DNA of 64,000 bases from Ruania zhangjianzhongii (GTDB lineage Bacteria; Actinomycetota; Actinomycetes; Actinomycetales; Beutenbergiaceae): positions 1,302,001 to 1,366,000 of the forward strand of contig NZ_CP042828.1 of NCBI RefSeq assembly GCF_008000995.1. The letters run 5' to 3'. Of this stretch, positions 52,962 through 61,504 are shown in pieces. The position numbers were made by a program, and so were the translations under genes. Within the stretch, counting starts at the first letter, position 1; each line of letters begins with the position of its first letter. The notes under the pieces are model-generated. The model was not told the DNA's origin. It saw nothing but the letters and a program-made list of their open reading frames with translations, and did not search any database.

Positions 52962-53675
52962 TCAGTTCACCCCCGCCAGTGCCGCTGCCCGTTTCGCTTG
53001 CTTGCCGCTCGGCGGCTTCAGGCCCAGCTTGCGCTGCGCGTGCCGCTCGAGGATCCGCATCCCGCTGGAGAGCAACTGGTTCAGTGCGTAGTAGAGGGCG
53101 AAGGCGATTCCGAAGGCGAGCAGCTTGCCGATGGTCCGGCGCAGATCGTCGGCCACGAACGTGATGTCGTGCAGGAAGATGAAGCTCGCCAGTGCGGTGC
53201 CCTTGACCAGCATCACCAGCAGGTTGTTCAGACCGGGGAGCATCAGTGCCCAGCCTTGCGGCCAGATGATCCGAACCATTCGGTGCACCGGGTTCATCGA
53301 GAGTGCGACCGTGGCCTCCCACTGCGCCTTCGGAACAGCGGCCAGCGAGCCGCGGACCACCTCAGCGCCGTAGGCACCGTAGTTGAGGCCCAGGGCGAGG
53401 ATCCCGGCTGGGATGGGTTCGAGGTCGAGCCCGAGCTGTGGGAAGACGAAGAAGAAGAAGAAGAGCTGCACCACCAGCGAGGTGCCGCGGAAGAACTCCA
53501 CGACGACGCGTCCTGGAGCCCGTAGCCAGAGGTGCTCACTGAGGGTGAGCAGACCTAGGACTACGGAGATCACAAAAGCCAGGACGGCGCCGCCCAGGCC
53601 GAGCTGGAGAGTAATCACCAGCCCGTCCAAGAAGCGCGGCGCCGCCAGGCTCAGTTGGTCGAGGAGACCGTCCAC
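52962..53675 (-). CDS. ehuC: ectoine/amino-acid ABC permease, first subunit
   Basis: 237 residues, same permease family. EAA loop AAVPKAQWEATVALSMNPVHRMVRIIWPQ, FFRGTSLVVQLFFFFF, and a basic Lys/Ala-rich C-terminal tail. GTG start at 53675, 11 bases after the binding protein. Heterodimer with the next permease is expected. Confidence 0.88.
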   Translation of the reverse strand: MDGLLDQLSLAAPRFLDGLVITLQLGLGGAVLAFVISVVLGLLTLSEHLWLRAPGRVVVEFFRGTSLVVQLFFFFFVFPQLGLDLEPIPAGILALGLNYGAYGAEVVRGSLAAVPKAQWEATVALSMNPVHRMVRIIWPQGWALMLPGLNNLLVMLVKGTALASFIFLHDITFVADDLRRTIGKLLAFGIAFALYYALNQLLSSGMRILERHAQRKLGLKPPSGKQAKRAAALAGVN

Positions 53676-53686
53676 GGTAGAGCTAC

Positions 53687-54598
53687 TCAGCCTTCGACTT
53701 CGGGGAGGTCCCCGTTGCAGAGCATCTCGGTGGTGACGTCCTCCGGCGGGAACTCAGCGTCGGTGAAGCCGAACTCGCCAGCGATGCCCACGAAGTCTTC
53801 GGCACTGCCGACTACGCTGTGGTACGCCTCGTTGTACGCGTCCCGGAGTTCCTCGTCGCCCTGCGCGAACACGGTGGCACCGGCACCGACCTGCTCCACG
53901 CCGTTCACCACGGCGACGAACGGATCGGTCACCTCGACCGGAGCATCGGCATTGCGCTCGGCCAGGGCCCGCAGCGAGATACCGGTGAGTGCGAATGCGT
54001 CGGCGCGCCCGGCGACCACGGCCTCCAGGCCGTCCTCAGGGGCGTCCACCGTCATCAGGTCGATACCGGTGTCCTCGGCGTAGCCCTGCTCGATGGCCGC
54101 GGTCATCGCTGCCACCGTGAGGTCAGTGCCCTCCATGTCCTGCATGGTCTGCAGGCCTTCGGGGTTGCCCTCCGGCACCATCAGCGCCGTGGTGTAGCTG
54201 ATCTCCGGGTCGCTGAAGAGTGCGTTCGCACAGCGGTCCGGAAGAATCGACATACCGGCGGACACGGCATCGAAGCGGCCGGCGTTCAAGCCCGGGATGA
54301 GTGAGTTCCAGTCCACGACGGTGGCCTCGACGGTATCGATGCCCATCTCGGCGAACACTGCTTCGTGCAGGGCGATCGTGGCCCCCGTGGGCTCACCGGA
54401 GTCATCGAGGAAGCTGTAGGGCTCCTCGCCGGCGATACCGACGGTGATGGTGCCGGAGTCCTGAAGCTCGGCGAGGTGGCCGTCGCCAGCCTCACTCTCG
54501 CCGCCGCCGTCGCCGTCGCCACAGGCGGCTAGCCCGAGAGCGAGGGCACCCGCGGTCGCCGTCACTGCGACCGTACGTCGCATCCTATTTGCCATCAT
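53687..54598 (-). CDS. ehuB: ectoine/hydroxyectoine-type ABC substrate-binding lipoprotein
   Basis: 303 residues. Lipoprotein signal ending LGLAAC, followed by a Gly/Asp/Glu linker. The body is a SBP_bac_3 fold whose signature segments (EEPYSFLDDSGEPTGATIALHEAVFAEMGI, SLIPGLNAGRFDAVSAGMSILPDRC) are those of EhuB. Binds the solute outside the membrane for EhuC/D. ATG 54598 with AGGGA upstream. Amino-acid binding remains possible, so ectoine is a strong suggestion rather than proof. Confidence 0.85.
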   Translation of the reverse strand: MMANRMRRTVAVTATAGALALGLAACGDGDGGGESEAGDGHLAELQDSGTITVGIAGEEPYSFLDDSGEPTGATIALHEAVFAEMGIDTVEATVVDWNSLIPGLNAGRFDAVSAGMSILPDRCANALFSDPEISYTTALMVPEGNPEGLQTMQDMEGTDLTVAAMTAAIEQGYAEDTGIDLMTVDAPEDGLEAVVAGRADAFALTGISLRALAERNADAPVEVTDPFVAVVNGVEQVGAGATVFAQGDEELRDAYNEAYHSVVGSAEDFVGIAGEFGFTDAEFPPEDVTTEMLCNGDLPEVEG

Positions 54599-55087
54599 GG
54601 TCCCTTCGGTTGGACGAGGGCGTCGCCTGGTGGTCCTCCCCAGTGGAGAGGTCCACTCCAAAGTATCGAAAGGACCGCGCAATTGGGCAGGATTCATCCG
54701 ACGGGCTACGCCGACAGGTCGTGATGCCTGGTAACGCTAGGGAACCTCACCCTCAGCCTCAACCGGAACATTCGTCGGCGCGCCGCGGTTTCCTGCTCTG
54801 ATCCGCATGCTCTCGGCGTAGTGACATCTGGCGGGATCCTGCCAATTTCGGGACCTTGAGCCAAAGGCGGAGCGCAGGCAGAATCGGCCTTCGGCATCGT
54901 TACGGTGTTGAAACAATCTCCACAACTCCGAAGGTATTGACGGGGACTTCATTGACTATCACTTGACCGAGGGTGGGTGAGGGTCCGAGCGTGAGCACCT
55001 CCTGCCGCCTGATCCCTCGCCGCTCTCGTCGCTCGTCGGTGCTGGACCGCTGGCCCGCGATCGACCGGATCGTGGCAGCATGGAGCG
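54599..55087. other. long divergent intergenic region
   Basis: 489 bases between the ehu operon and the HhH-GPD gene. GC is lower than around it in places. I see only short open frames without start signals or motifs, and no strong palindrome; a weak GGTCC-GGACC pair lies near 54649-54675. It should hold the osmotic-stress promoter of the ehu operon, but I cannot place it. Confidence 0.5.
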
Positions 55088-55672
55088 ATGGGAGACTCGC
55101 TCTGGCTGACCGGTGATGACGCTGCCGACCGCTTGCTCGCATCCGACCCGCTCGCGCTACTGATCGGGATGTTGCTCGACCAGCAGGTCGCTATGGAGAC
55201 CGCGTTCGCCGGGCCGGCCAAGATCGCCGACCGGATGGGGGAGCTCAGCGCAGAAGGGATCGCCGTGGCGGACCCGGACGAGTTCGCCACGCTCTGTGCC
55301 ACTCCGCCCGCTGTGCACCGGTTTCCGGGGTCGATGGCGGGGCGGATCCAGACGCTCTGTCAGGTGCTGGTCAGTGAGTACGACGGCGATGCGGCGGCTG
55401 TGTGGACCCGCGACGAGCCTACCGGCGCGGAGATCCTCCGCCGGCTCAAGGCACTCCCTGGCTTCGGGGACCAGAAGGCGAAGATCTTTCTCGCGCTGCT
55501 GGGCAAGCAGCGTGGCGTGCGGGCGCCCGGCTGGCGTGAGGAGGCGGGCGCGTACGGCGACGAGGGTGCTCGTCGCTCGATCGCTGACGTCCGTGACGCC
55601 GAGTCGCTGGTGGAGGTCCGCGCCACGAAGAAGGCGGCGAAAGCGGCGGCGAAGGCTGCTAAATCGCGCTGA
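55088..55672 (+). CDS. HhH-GPD family DNA-repair-like protein
   Basis: 194 residues, matching the uncharacterised actinobacterial HhH-GPD family (TIGR03252-like). It has LLIGMLLDQQVAMETAFAGP and the helix-hairpin-helix LPGFGDQKAKIFLALLGKQ. The usual glycosylase Asp position cannot be assigned confidently. The last 25 residues are a Lys/Ala tail (TKKAAKAAAKAAKSR) likely to contact DNA. A 19-base direct repeat lies right after its stop. Base-excision activity is plausible but unproven. Confidence 0.85.
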   Translation: MGDSLWLTGDDAADRLLASDPLALLIGMLLDQQVAMETAFAGPAKIADRMGELSAEGIAVADPDEFATLCATPPAVHRFPGSMAGRIQTLCQVLVSEYDGDAAAVWTRDEPTGAEILRRLKALPGFGDQKAKIFLALLGKQRGVRAPGWREEAGAYGDEGARRSIADVRDAESLVEVRATKKAAKAAAKAAKSR

Positions 55673-55679
55673 CCACCAG

Positions 55680-55716
55680 GCGGCGGGCAGGTGGCCAAGC
55701 GGCGGGCAGGCGGCCA
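55680..55716. repeat. 19-base direct repeat after the HhH-GPD stop codon
   Basis: GCGGCGGGCAGGTGGCCA at 55680 and GCGGCGGGCAGGCGGCCA at 55699, one mismatch. It begins 7 bases after the stop codon of the HhH-GPD gene. Confidence 0.7.
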
Positions 55717-55813
55717 GGTGAGAGGGTCGCTCGGCCGCCAGGAGGGCGTTCGTTACCGGGCCCGGTGAGGCGATACCCGCGAGCACTACTCACTGCAGGA
55801 AGTAACGACTGAT

Positions 55814-55855
55814 TCGATTCAACCCGATGGTCGATTCAGTCCCGTGGTCGATTCA
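55814..55855. repeat. three TCGATTCA units with 17-base period
   Basis: TCGATTCA occurs at 55814, 55831 and 55848; the last two sit in longer near-repeats beginning GGTCGATTCA. They lie about 200 bases before the MFS start in a 380-base gene-free stretch (55673-56052) and could be a regulator array or slippage product. Confidence 0.6.
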
Positions 55856-56052
55856 ACTCGGTCGTGGGGCGGCGTGGACGGGATTGTCGCGGGAATCACA
55901 CCGAATGTTCACGAAACGATTCGACCGTGGTCACATGGACCGAGCACAATAGGACCTGGGTCGCTTTGCGCCCCCATTATCCTGCCCGCGCGCCGGTCCC
56001 GTCTCATCCGGCCGCCTCGGCCCGCCCCGCCTGCTCCCCGGAATGCTGCCCT

Positions 56053-57441
56053 GTGACTACTGACGCCTCCGTTCGCCCCGCTATGTCCGCCGTCGACGGC
56101 GCCCCGCACCGTGCCCCGGTGGAGGAGACCTCCGCTGTGGTCGCCGCTGCGGGCGTTACTGACGCCCCCGTCGCCACTGACGCCCCCGTCGCCACGGCCC
56201 CCACCCCTGACGCTCCAGCCACTGCGACACCGGCACCCCCGGCGCGCCGGCGATCCTCCACGGTCAAGCTCGTCCTCCTCCTCGGCGCGATGGCCGCCCT
56301 CGGGGCATTGACCACGGACATGTATCTCCCCTCGCTCCCGGAGGTGGTCGTCGACCTCGCCGCCGGTGAGGCCTCGGTGCAGTTCACCATCACCGCCACG
56401 CTGATCGGTGGTGCACTCGGCCAGTTGCTGATCGGCCCGCTCTCCGACCGGTTCGGACGCCGGGCGCCGGTACTGGTCGGGGTGAGCGTGCACATCGTCG
56501 CCTCCCTGCTGTGCCTGTTCGCCCCGTCAGTGGCGCCGCTGATCGCGCTGCGGATCATCCAGGGGATGGGTAACGCGGCAGCGGCCGTCGTGGCCGTCGC
56601 GGTGATCCGGGACCGGCTGATCGGTGCGGAGGCATCCGCGATGCTCTCCCGGTTGATGCTGGTGATCGGTGTCGCTCCCTTGCTCGCCCCGACGATCGGC
56701 GGGCTGATCGCCTCGGTATGGGACTGGCGGGCGGTCTTCGTCGCCCTCGCGCTCTACGGGGTGGTGCTGGCGGTGATCGTGTGGAAGTTCTTGCCCGAGT
56801 CACTGCCGGCGGAGAAGCGGATCCGGTCCAACCGGGCAGTGGTCGGCTCCTACCGGGTGCTGCTGAAGGACCCGCAGTTCCTCGCCCTGGCGCTGCTGCC
56901 CGGTCTGGCGATGGCCGCGCTGTTCGCGTACGTCTCCGGCTCCCCGTTCGTGATCCGGGACGGCTACGGGCTGACCGAGCAGCAGTTCGCCATCCTGTTC
57001 GCGGTCAACGGCCTCGGCCTGGTGCTCGGTGCCCAGGTGAACGCAGCCCTAGTGCGCAAGTTCGCCCCGGTACGGATCATGCGCCTGGCGCTGCCCGCCT
57101 CAGTGCTGACCTCGATCGTCCTGCTGGTGATGGCGGCGACCGGTGCAGGCGGCCTGATCGGACTGTGCATCCCGCTCTGGCTGATGCTGGCGATCAACTC
57201 GCTGATCCCGCCAAACGCCTCCGCGCTGGCGCTGACCCGGCACGGGGAGCGCGCCGGTGCCGCGGCAGCGCTGATCGGCTGCTCCCAGTCCGGTGTCGCC
57301 GGGCTGGTGGCCCCGCTGGTCGGTCTGGTCGGCGCGAATGCTCTCGGCATGTCCGTGGTGATCGTCGGGGCGATGGTGGCCGCGCTCGCGGTGCTCGCCC
57401 TGGGCACTCCCGCCTACCGTCGCGGCGGCTGGGTGATCTGA
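56053..57441 (+). CDS. Bcr/CflA-type MFS drug exporter
   Basis: 462 residues, 12 hydrophobic spans. The N-terminal 75 residues form an Ala/Pro/Thr-rich cytoplasmic tail with repeated DAPVAT units. TTDMYLPSLPEVVVDL and the loop GPLSDRFGRRAPVL are Bcr/CflA hallmarks (bicyclomycin, chloramphenicol and related export). GTG at 56053 is listed; ATG 56083 is a possible start. It ends before a strong hairpin terminator. Confidence 0.9.
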   Translation: MTTDASVRPAMSAVDGAPHRAPVEETSAVVAAAGVTDAPVATDAPVATAPTPDAPATATPAPPARRRSSTVKLVLLLGAMAALGALTTDMYLPSLPEVVVDLAAGEASVQFTITATLIGGALGQLLIGPLSDRFGRRAPVLVGVSVHIVASLLCLFAPSVAPLIALRIIQGMGNAAAAVVAVAVIRDRLIGAEASAMLSRLMLVIGVAPLLAPTIGGLIASVWDWRAVFVALALYGVVLAVIVWKFLPESLPAEKRIRSNRAVVGSYRVLLKDPQFLALALLPGLAMAALFAYVSGSPFVIRDGYGLTEQQFAILFAVNGLGLVLGAQVNAALVRKFAPVRIMRLALPASVLTSIVLLVMAATGAGGLIGLCIPLWLMLAINSLIPPNASALALTRHGERAGAAAALIGCSQSGVAGLVAPLVGLVGANALGMSVVIVGAMVAALAVLALGTPAYRRGGWVI

Positions 57442-57528
57442 GCCGCCCGGCCCAGCCGATCACCTGCCCCCTGGCCGCTCCGGTTCTCCGGAATGGCCAG
57501 GGGGTAGTCGTTTCTGCCCAGCAGAACA

Positions 57529-57570
57529 ACGACGGCGCCGCTCACCTGGGCAGGTGAGCGGCGCCGTCGT
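57529..57570. terminator. perfect hairpin terminator
   Basis: Arms of 19 bases, perfectly complementary (ACGACGGCGCCGCTCACCT with its reverse complement), and a GGGC loop. It lies between the convergent MFS and symporter operons; no T-tract, as usual for this GC class. Confidence 0.85.
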
Positions 57571-57593
57571 ACCGGGCACAGTAGGCCGAACCA

Positions 57594-57698
57594 GGCCGGC
57601 TCAGAACTGGCCGGCTCAGAACTGGCCGGCTCAGACCAGGCCGGCTCAGAACAGGCCGGCTCAGACCAGGCCGGCGGAGAGCAGGCCGGCTCAGACCA
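57594..57698. repeat. 15-base tandem repeat, seven units, at the end of the small symporter gene
   Basis: GGCCGGC starts exactly every 15 bases at 57594, 57609, 57624, 57639, 57654, 57669 and 57684, mostly as GGCCGGCTCAGA plus a variable triplet. On the minus strand the first unit includes the TGA stop of the 45-residue gene, so the array seems to derive from the gene's last codons. Confidence 0.88.
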
Positions 57699-57828
57699 GG
57701 TCGCGGCCTTCCTTGCGGGCGGTGCGCCACTCGGAGAAGAACGCCTTGCAGATGACGAACAGCACTCCGGCCACCAGCACCGGCCAGATCAGCACGTACG
57801 CGGTGAGCAGCACGGTGGAGAGGGACAT
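57691..57828 (-). CDS. symporter small accessory subunit (45 residues, one span)
   Basis: A short gene. The product starts MSLSTVLLTAYVLIWPVLVAG, has one hydrophobic span (about residues 5-28), and a cytoplasmic basic tail (KAFFSEWRTARKEGRDLV). ATG 57828 with AAAGGAG 6-7 bases upstream is an excellent initiation site. It begins 30 bases after the stop of the sodium:solute symporter on the same strand, so both are co-transcribed. Similar small subunits accompany sodium symporters in actinobacteria. A role in stabilising or regulating the symporter is inferred. Confidence 0.85.
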   Translation of the reverse strand: MSLSTVLLTAYVLIWPVLVAGVLFVICKAFFSEWRTARKEGRDLV

Positions 57829-57858
57829 ATCGGGCTCCTTTGTTGGCAGGGAAGTGGG

Positions 57859-59550
57859 TCAGCGGCCGGGGACCGCAGTCGCGTCGGAGGGCTCGTCCCC
57901 GTCGCGCAGCTCCGCGCTCGGATCGAAGTCGCCCACGCGCTGGGCGATCACGGCGAAGTCGAACCGGCTCGTGCTTCGCCAGGACAGTGCCACGCACACC
58001 AGCGTGGACACCGAGTAGGCGACCAGGGACGCGCTCAACGTGGCGTAGTCGTGCAGCGTGCCCAGTGCCCATGGTGCAGCGGCCAGCACGCCCAGTACCG
58101 CGACGATCTTGCCCACCTTGGCGCCGAAGAAGCCGAAGGCCATCAGCCCGAGCACCACGCCCACGCCGAGCACGGCCAGCACGTCCACGACGATCCCGAC
58201 CGCACCGGCCATCGGGATCAGCTCGAAGCGCACCGGCAGGAAGCAGGCGATCGCGGCGATCACGGAGATCGTGAAGGCCTTGTTGGTGACCTTGTCCCAG
58301 TAGAAGCTCGCGATCACCGGGAACACCAGGGCACCCCACAGAGCGCCGACGAATACGAGCAGGTCCAGGATGTTCAGCTGCAGGCTGGCGAACGCCACGG
58401 CCGCGGCGGTGGCCACGATCATCGTCAGGCGTCCCACCAGCAACATCACCTTCGGGTCGGCCTTGTCCTTACCGGCCACGTTCTGCCCGTAGACGTCGGT
58501 CATCACGATCGAGGACAGCGCCGCCAGGTCCGAGTCCGCCGTGGAGGACAACGCCCCGATGATCATCACGAAGAACAGCACCAGCAGCACCGGTGGCAGG
58601 TACTGCGCCGCCATCTGCGGGATGATGTTGTTCAGGTCGCCGCCGGTGGGCTCAACACCCAGGTAGAGCGCGAGCACGCCGAGCATGCCGACGCCGATCA
58701 CCATGGCGCCGTAGCCCACGGTCGCGGTGACGAAGGTCCGCTTGATCAGGTCCTCGCGGACGGCGAACAGCCGCTGGGCAATGGTCTGGTTGCCGATCGC
58801 ATAGGCGAGCACGGCGGCGATATAGGGCGCTCCCTGGTGCAGGAACGCCTCGCTGGAGAAGAAGTTGCCTTGCTCGGCGGTGAGGTTGGCCCCGCCGGTC
58901 TCGAACGCCGTCGGGAAGTCGGCGGCGAAGAAGATGAACGGCACGATCACCGCTACGGCGCCGAGCATCGCGACCACCTGGACGAAGTCGGTGAGCACCG
59001 AGGCCCGAAAGCCCGACCACAGCGTGTAGAGCAGCACCCCGCCGGCAACCACGAATACGCCCTGGAGGAAGGTGAACGGGGAGAGTAGGGCGACCAGCGC
59101 ACCACCGGCGATGAAGTTGGACATCAGGCTGATCACCGAGCCCACTACGTTCGATCCGGCCAGCATCAGCTGGCTGGACCGGCCGTGCCGGGCGAACATC
59201 ACTTCGGCGAGCGTGTGTGCTCGTGGTGCCACCGCGCGGATGCGCTTGCCGAACGGGTAGATGAACAGGATCATCAGCGCGCCCCACAGCCCGTAGTGGA
59301 TCGGGCCGGAGATGCCGTAGGTGTAGCCGGAGGTGGCCGAGGCGTACATCGACGAGGCCCAGATCCAGGTCGCCGTCATGCTCGCCGCCGAGACCCCGAA
59401 GCCGATCTTGTTGCCGGCGGTCATGTAGCCGTCGGCATTCTCCTGCTTCTTCCCGATCCGGGTGGAGATGAGGAACGTCCCGCCGTAGAACAACAGCAAG
59501 ATGAGAACGACCGTGACCGCGCCGAGCGCGGTCGTAGACGGGTGAGCCAC
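57859..59550 (-). CDS. sodium:solute symporter (SSS family)
   Basis: 563 residues with about 13 spans. FYGGTFLISTRIGKKQENADGYMTAGNKIGF and MSNFIAGGALVALLSPFTFLQG are typical of SSS transporters. GALSSTADSDLAALSSIVMTDVYGQN carries the conserved Ser residues of the sodium site. GTG 59550 has AGGAAA 6 bases upstream; GTG 59556 would leave no spacing. The C-terminal tail is acidic. The solute is not identifiable. It is divergent from an aldehyde dehydrogenase across a region with a perfect palindrome. Confidence 0.92.
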   Translation of the reverse strand: MAHPSTTALGAVTVVLILLLFYGGTFLISTRIGKKQENADGYMTAGNKIGFGVSAASMTATWIWASSMYASATSGYTYGISGPIHYGLWGALMILFIYPFGKRIRAVAPRAHTLAEVMFARHGRSSQLMLAGSNVVGSVISLMSNFIAGGALVALLSPFTFLQGVFVVAGGVLLYTLWSGFRASVLTDFVQVVAMLGAVAVIVPFIFFAADFPTAFETGGANLTAEQGNFFSSEAFLHQGAPYIAAVLAYAIGNQTIAQRLFAVREDLIKRTFVTATVGYGAMVIGVGMLGVLALYLGVEPTGGDLNNIIPQMAAQYLPPVLLVLFFVMIIGALSSTADSDLAALSSIVMTDVYGQNVAGKDKADPKVMLLVGRLTMIVATAAAVAFASLQLNILDLLVFVGALWGALVFPVIASFYWDKVTNKAFTISVIAAIACFLPVRFELIPMAGAVGIVVDVLAVLGVGVVLGLMAFGFFGAKVGKIVAVLGVLAAAPWALGTLHDYATLSASLVAYSVSTLVCVALSWRSTSRFDFAVIAQRVGDFDPSAELRDGDEPSDATAVPGR

Positions 59551-59957
59551 GAACACTTTCCTTTTGTCGGGGGATTCTTCTCTCGCGAGGGCGCCTGGAC
59601 AGCACGAAAGCGGGTGCGGCGTGGTCCGGGCGCTGCGGACGCGCCGGCCTCGACCGCTGCCGAACCGGGGCGCTCACGGGGTGCTCTGGGTGTGCAGGCC
59701 TCTTGGCACTCACCTGATGCGAACTTGGTCAGTGGCTGTCCCACTCTTGACCAGAAAGCGGCGAATCCTTGGGATTCGCCTGCGGTCCGTTGATGACGCG
59801 CCTAGGGGCAGGCGGCTGCAGCCCATGGCAGTTCCGAACCATGACACGCGTTCGGTGTCCATTCAACTTTGCCTCCCTGCCCGCAGTGCGGTACGTACGC
59901 CCGCGTGCGCCGGCGCCGATGTTGGCGCGAGCGGTGGGAAAGGGGCACAGTGGAGGG
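59551..59957. other. divergent intergenic region with palindrome
   Basis: About 400 bases without a recognisable gene between the symporter and the aldehyde dehydrogenase. The notable element is the palindrome at 59760-59780. Small open frames here lack ribosome-binding sites and motifs. Confidence 0.55.
59760..59780. promoter_or_regulatory. perfect 21-base palindrome, candidate operator
   Basis: GGCGAATCC-TTG-GGATTCGCC, 9-base perfect arms. TTGACC occurs at about 59746-59751, so the palindrome would lie between -35 and -10 of a rightward promoter. It could coordinate the divergent symporter and aldehyde dehydrogenase genes; no regulator gene is adjacent. Confidence 0.6.
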
Positions 59958-61448
59958 ATGAGCGCCACCACCACCTCGACCCCGATGTCGGAGGTTCTGC
60001 ACCTGCAGCGATCCGCCTTCCACCGCGACGGACCCCCGTCGGCCGGCGTCCGGCGGGACCGCATCGACAGGTTCACCAGCGCCGTCGTCGCCCGCACCGA
60101 CGAGCTGGTGGAGGCGATCTCCACCGACTTCGGCCACCGGTCCCCGGTCACGACCCTGGTCACCGACCTGGCCACGTTCGCGATCGAGGCGGAGCATGCT
60201 CGCGCCCGAGTGGCCGCCTGGATGCGCCCCTATCGCCCCTGGGGTCGAGTCGGATCGCTGGCGGCTCGAGCCGGCGGTCTGGACGCCGCCGTGCACCCCT
60301 CACCACTCGGTGTGGTGGGGGTGATGGGCATCTGGAACTTCCCGCTGAATCTCACCGCGATCCCGGCGGTGTCCGCGCTCGCAGCCGGCAACCGAGTGAT
60401 GATCAAGATGCCCGAGCACCTGCCGCTCACCTCGGAGGTGTTCGCCAACGCCGTGCACGACGCATTCGACGTCGAGGAGATGGCCGTGTTGACCGGGGAC
60501 GTGAGCGTCTCCCGCGAATTCGCCTCGTTGAACCTGGACCACCTGTTCTTCACCGGGTCCGCTCGGACCGGCTCGGCGGTGATGGCCGCGGCGGCGAAGC
60601 GCCTCACCCCGGTCACCCTCGAGCTCGGCGGGAAGAACCCGGTGGTGGTCTCGCCGGTCGCCGCCGAGAAGCGCTCGGTGCTGCGCCGCGCGGCCGAACG
60701 GGTGGCGCAGGCGCGGGTGGTGAACTCCGGGCAGGTGTGCATCTCCCCGGACGTGGTGCACGTACCCAGCTCGGCCACCCGGGCGTTCGTCCAGGACGTG
60801 TTCGCGACCTGGGGCGAGGTGATGCCGGAGATGTTCGCTGCCGACGACGTCACCACCTTGATCGACGACGACGCCTACGAGCGGATCTCCGCGCTGCTCG
60901 AGGATGCCGAGTCCAAAGGTGCCCAGGTGCTGTCTTCGGTGCGCTCGGACGAGTCCGGGCAGGAAGCGCTGCGGGCGGCGCGGATCCTGCCACCGACCGT
61001 GGTGCTCGGGGTCACCGAGGAGATGACCATTTCCTCCGAGGAGGTCTTCGGGCCGGTACTGGCCGTGCACTCCTACACCGATGTGGACGAGGTGATCGAC
61101 TCTTTGGCCGAGCAGCCCGCCCCGCTGGTGGCCACCTGGTACGGCCCGGACGATGCCGACTACCGGCGGTTCGTGTCCCGCACCCGCTCCGGTGGGGTGG
61201 CACGCAACGACTGGGCACTGTCCCAGTCGCTGCCCGGGCTGCCGTTCGGCGGGGTCGGCGGTTCGGGGATGGGGCAGTATCACGGCAAGTTCGGGTTCGA
61301 CACCTTCTCCCACCACCGCACGGTGGCCAGCTCGAACCTGCCGTTCTCGTTCGCGTCGCTGGCCATCCCCGGTGACGAACGCATTCCGGCCGCCGTGCGG
61401 TCCCTGCTCGGCCAGTACCGGCGGATCGTGGCGCGCCGGCTGCGCTGA
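59958..61448 (+). CDS. aldehyde dehydrogenase (coniferyl-aldehyde type)
   Basis: 496 residues, NAD(P)-dependent. Glu in TLELGGKNPVVV, catalytic Cys in NSGQVCISPD, and SSEEVFGPVLAV and PFGGVGGSGMGQYHGKFGFDTFSHHR near the C-terminus. The divergent short N-terminus and the HGKFGFDTFSH region point to the coniferyl/fatty-aldehyde dehydrogenase group. The ATG at 59958 directly abuts GGAGGG, an odd spacing; ATG 59985 is an alternative. The paired symporter may import a precursor of its substrate. Confidence 0.92.
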   Translation: MSATTTSTPMSEVLHLQRSAFHRDGPPSAGVRRDRIDRFTSAVVARTDELVEAISTDFGHRSPVTTLVTDLATFAIEAEHARARVAAWMRPYRPWGRVGSLAARAGGLDAAVHPSPLGVVGVMGIWNFPLNLTAIPAVSALAAGNRVMIKMPEHLPLTSEVFANAVHDAFDVEEMAVLTGDVSVSREFASLNLDHLFFTGSARTGSAVMAAAAKRLTPVTLELGGKNPVVVSPVAAEKRSVLRRAAERVAQARVVNSGQVCISPDVVHVPSSATRAFVQDVFATWGEVMPEMFAADDVTTLIDDDAYERISALLEDAESKGAQVLSSVRSDESGQEALRAARILPPTVVLGVTEEMTISSEEVFGPVLAVHSYTDVDEVIDSLAEQPAPLVATWYGPDDADYRRFVSRTRSGGVARNDWALSQSLPGLPFGGVGGSGMGQYHGKFGFDTFSHHRTVASSNLPFSFASLAIPGDERIPAAVRSLLGQYRRIVARRLR

Positions 61449-61504
61449 GCTGCTCATCGGCCGACGACCAGGGCCGGCGGTGACGTCGCGTACCCTTGCC
61501 AACT

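Noticed and set aside
57554-58018. Plus-strand open frame with PAQTR/PAQNW pentapeptide repeats
   Set aside because: It is produced by the 15-base tandem repeat, begins inside a terminator hairpin, and runs antisense into the symporter gene.
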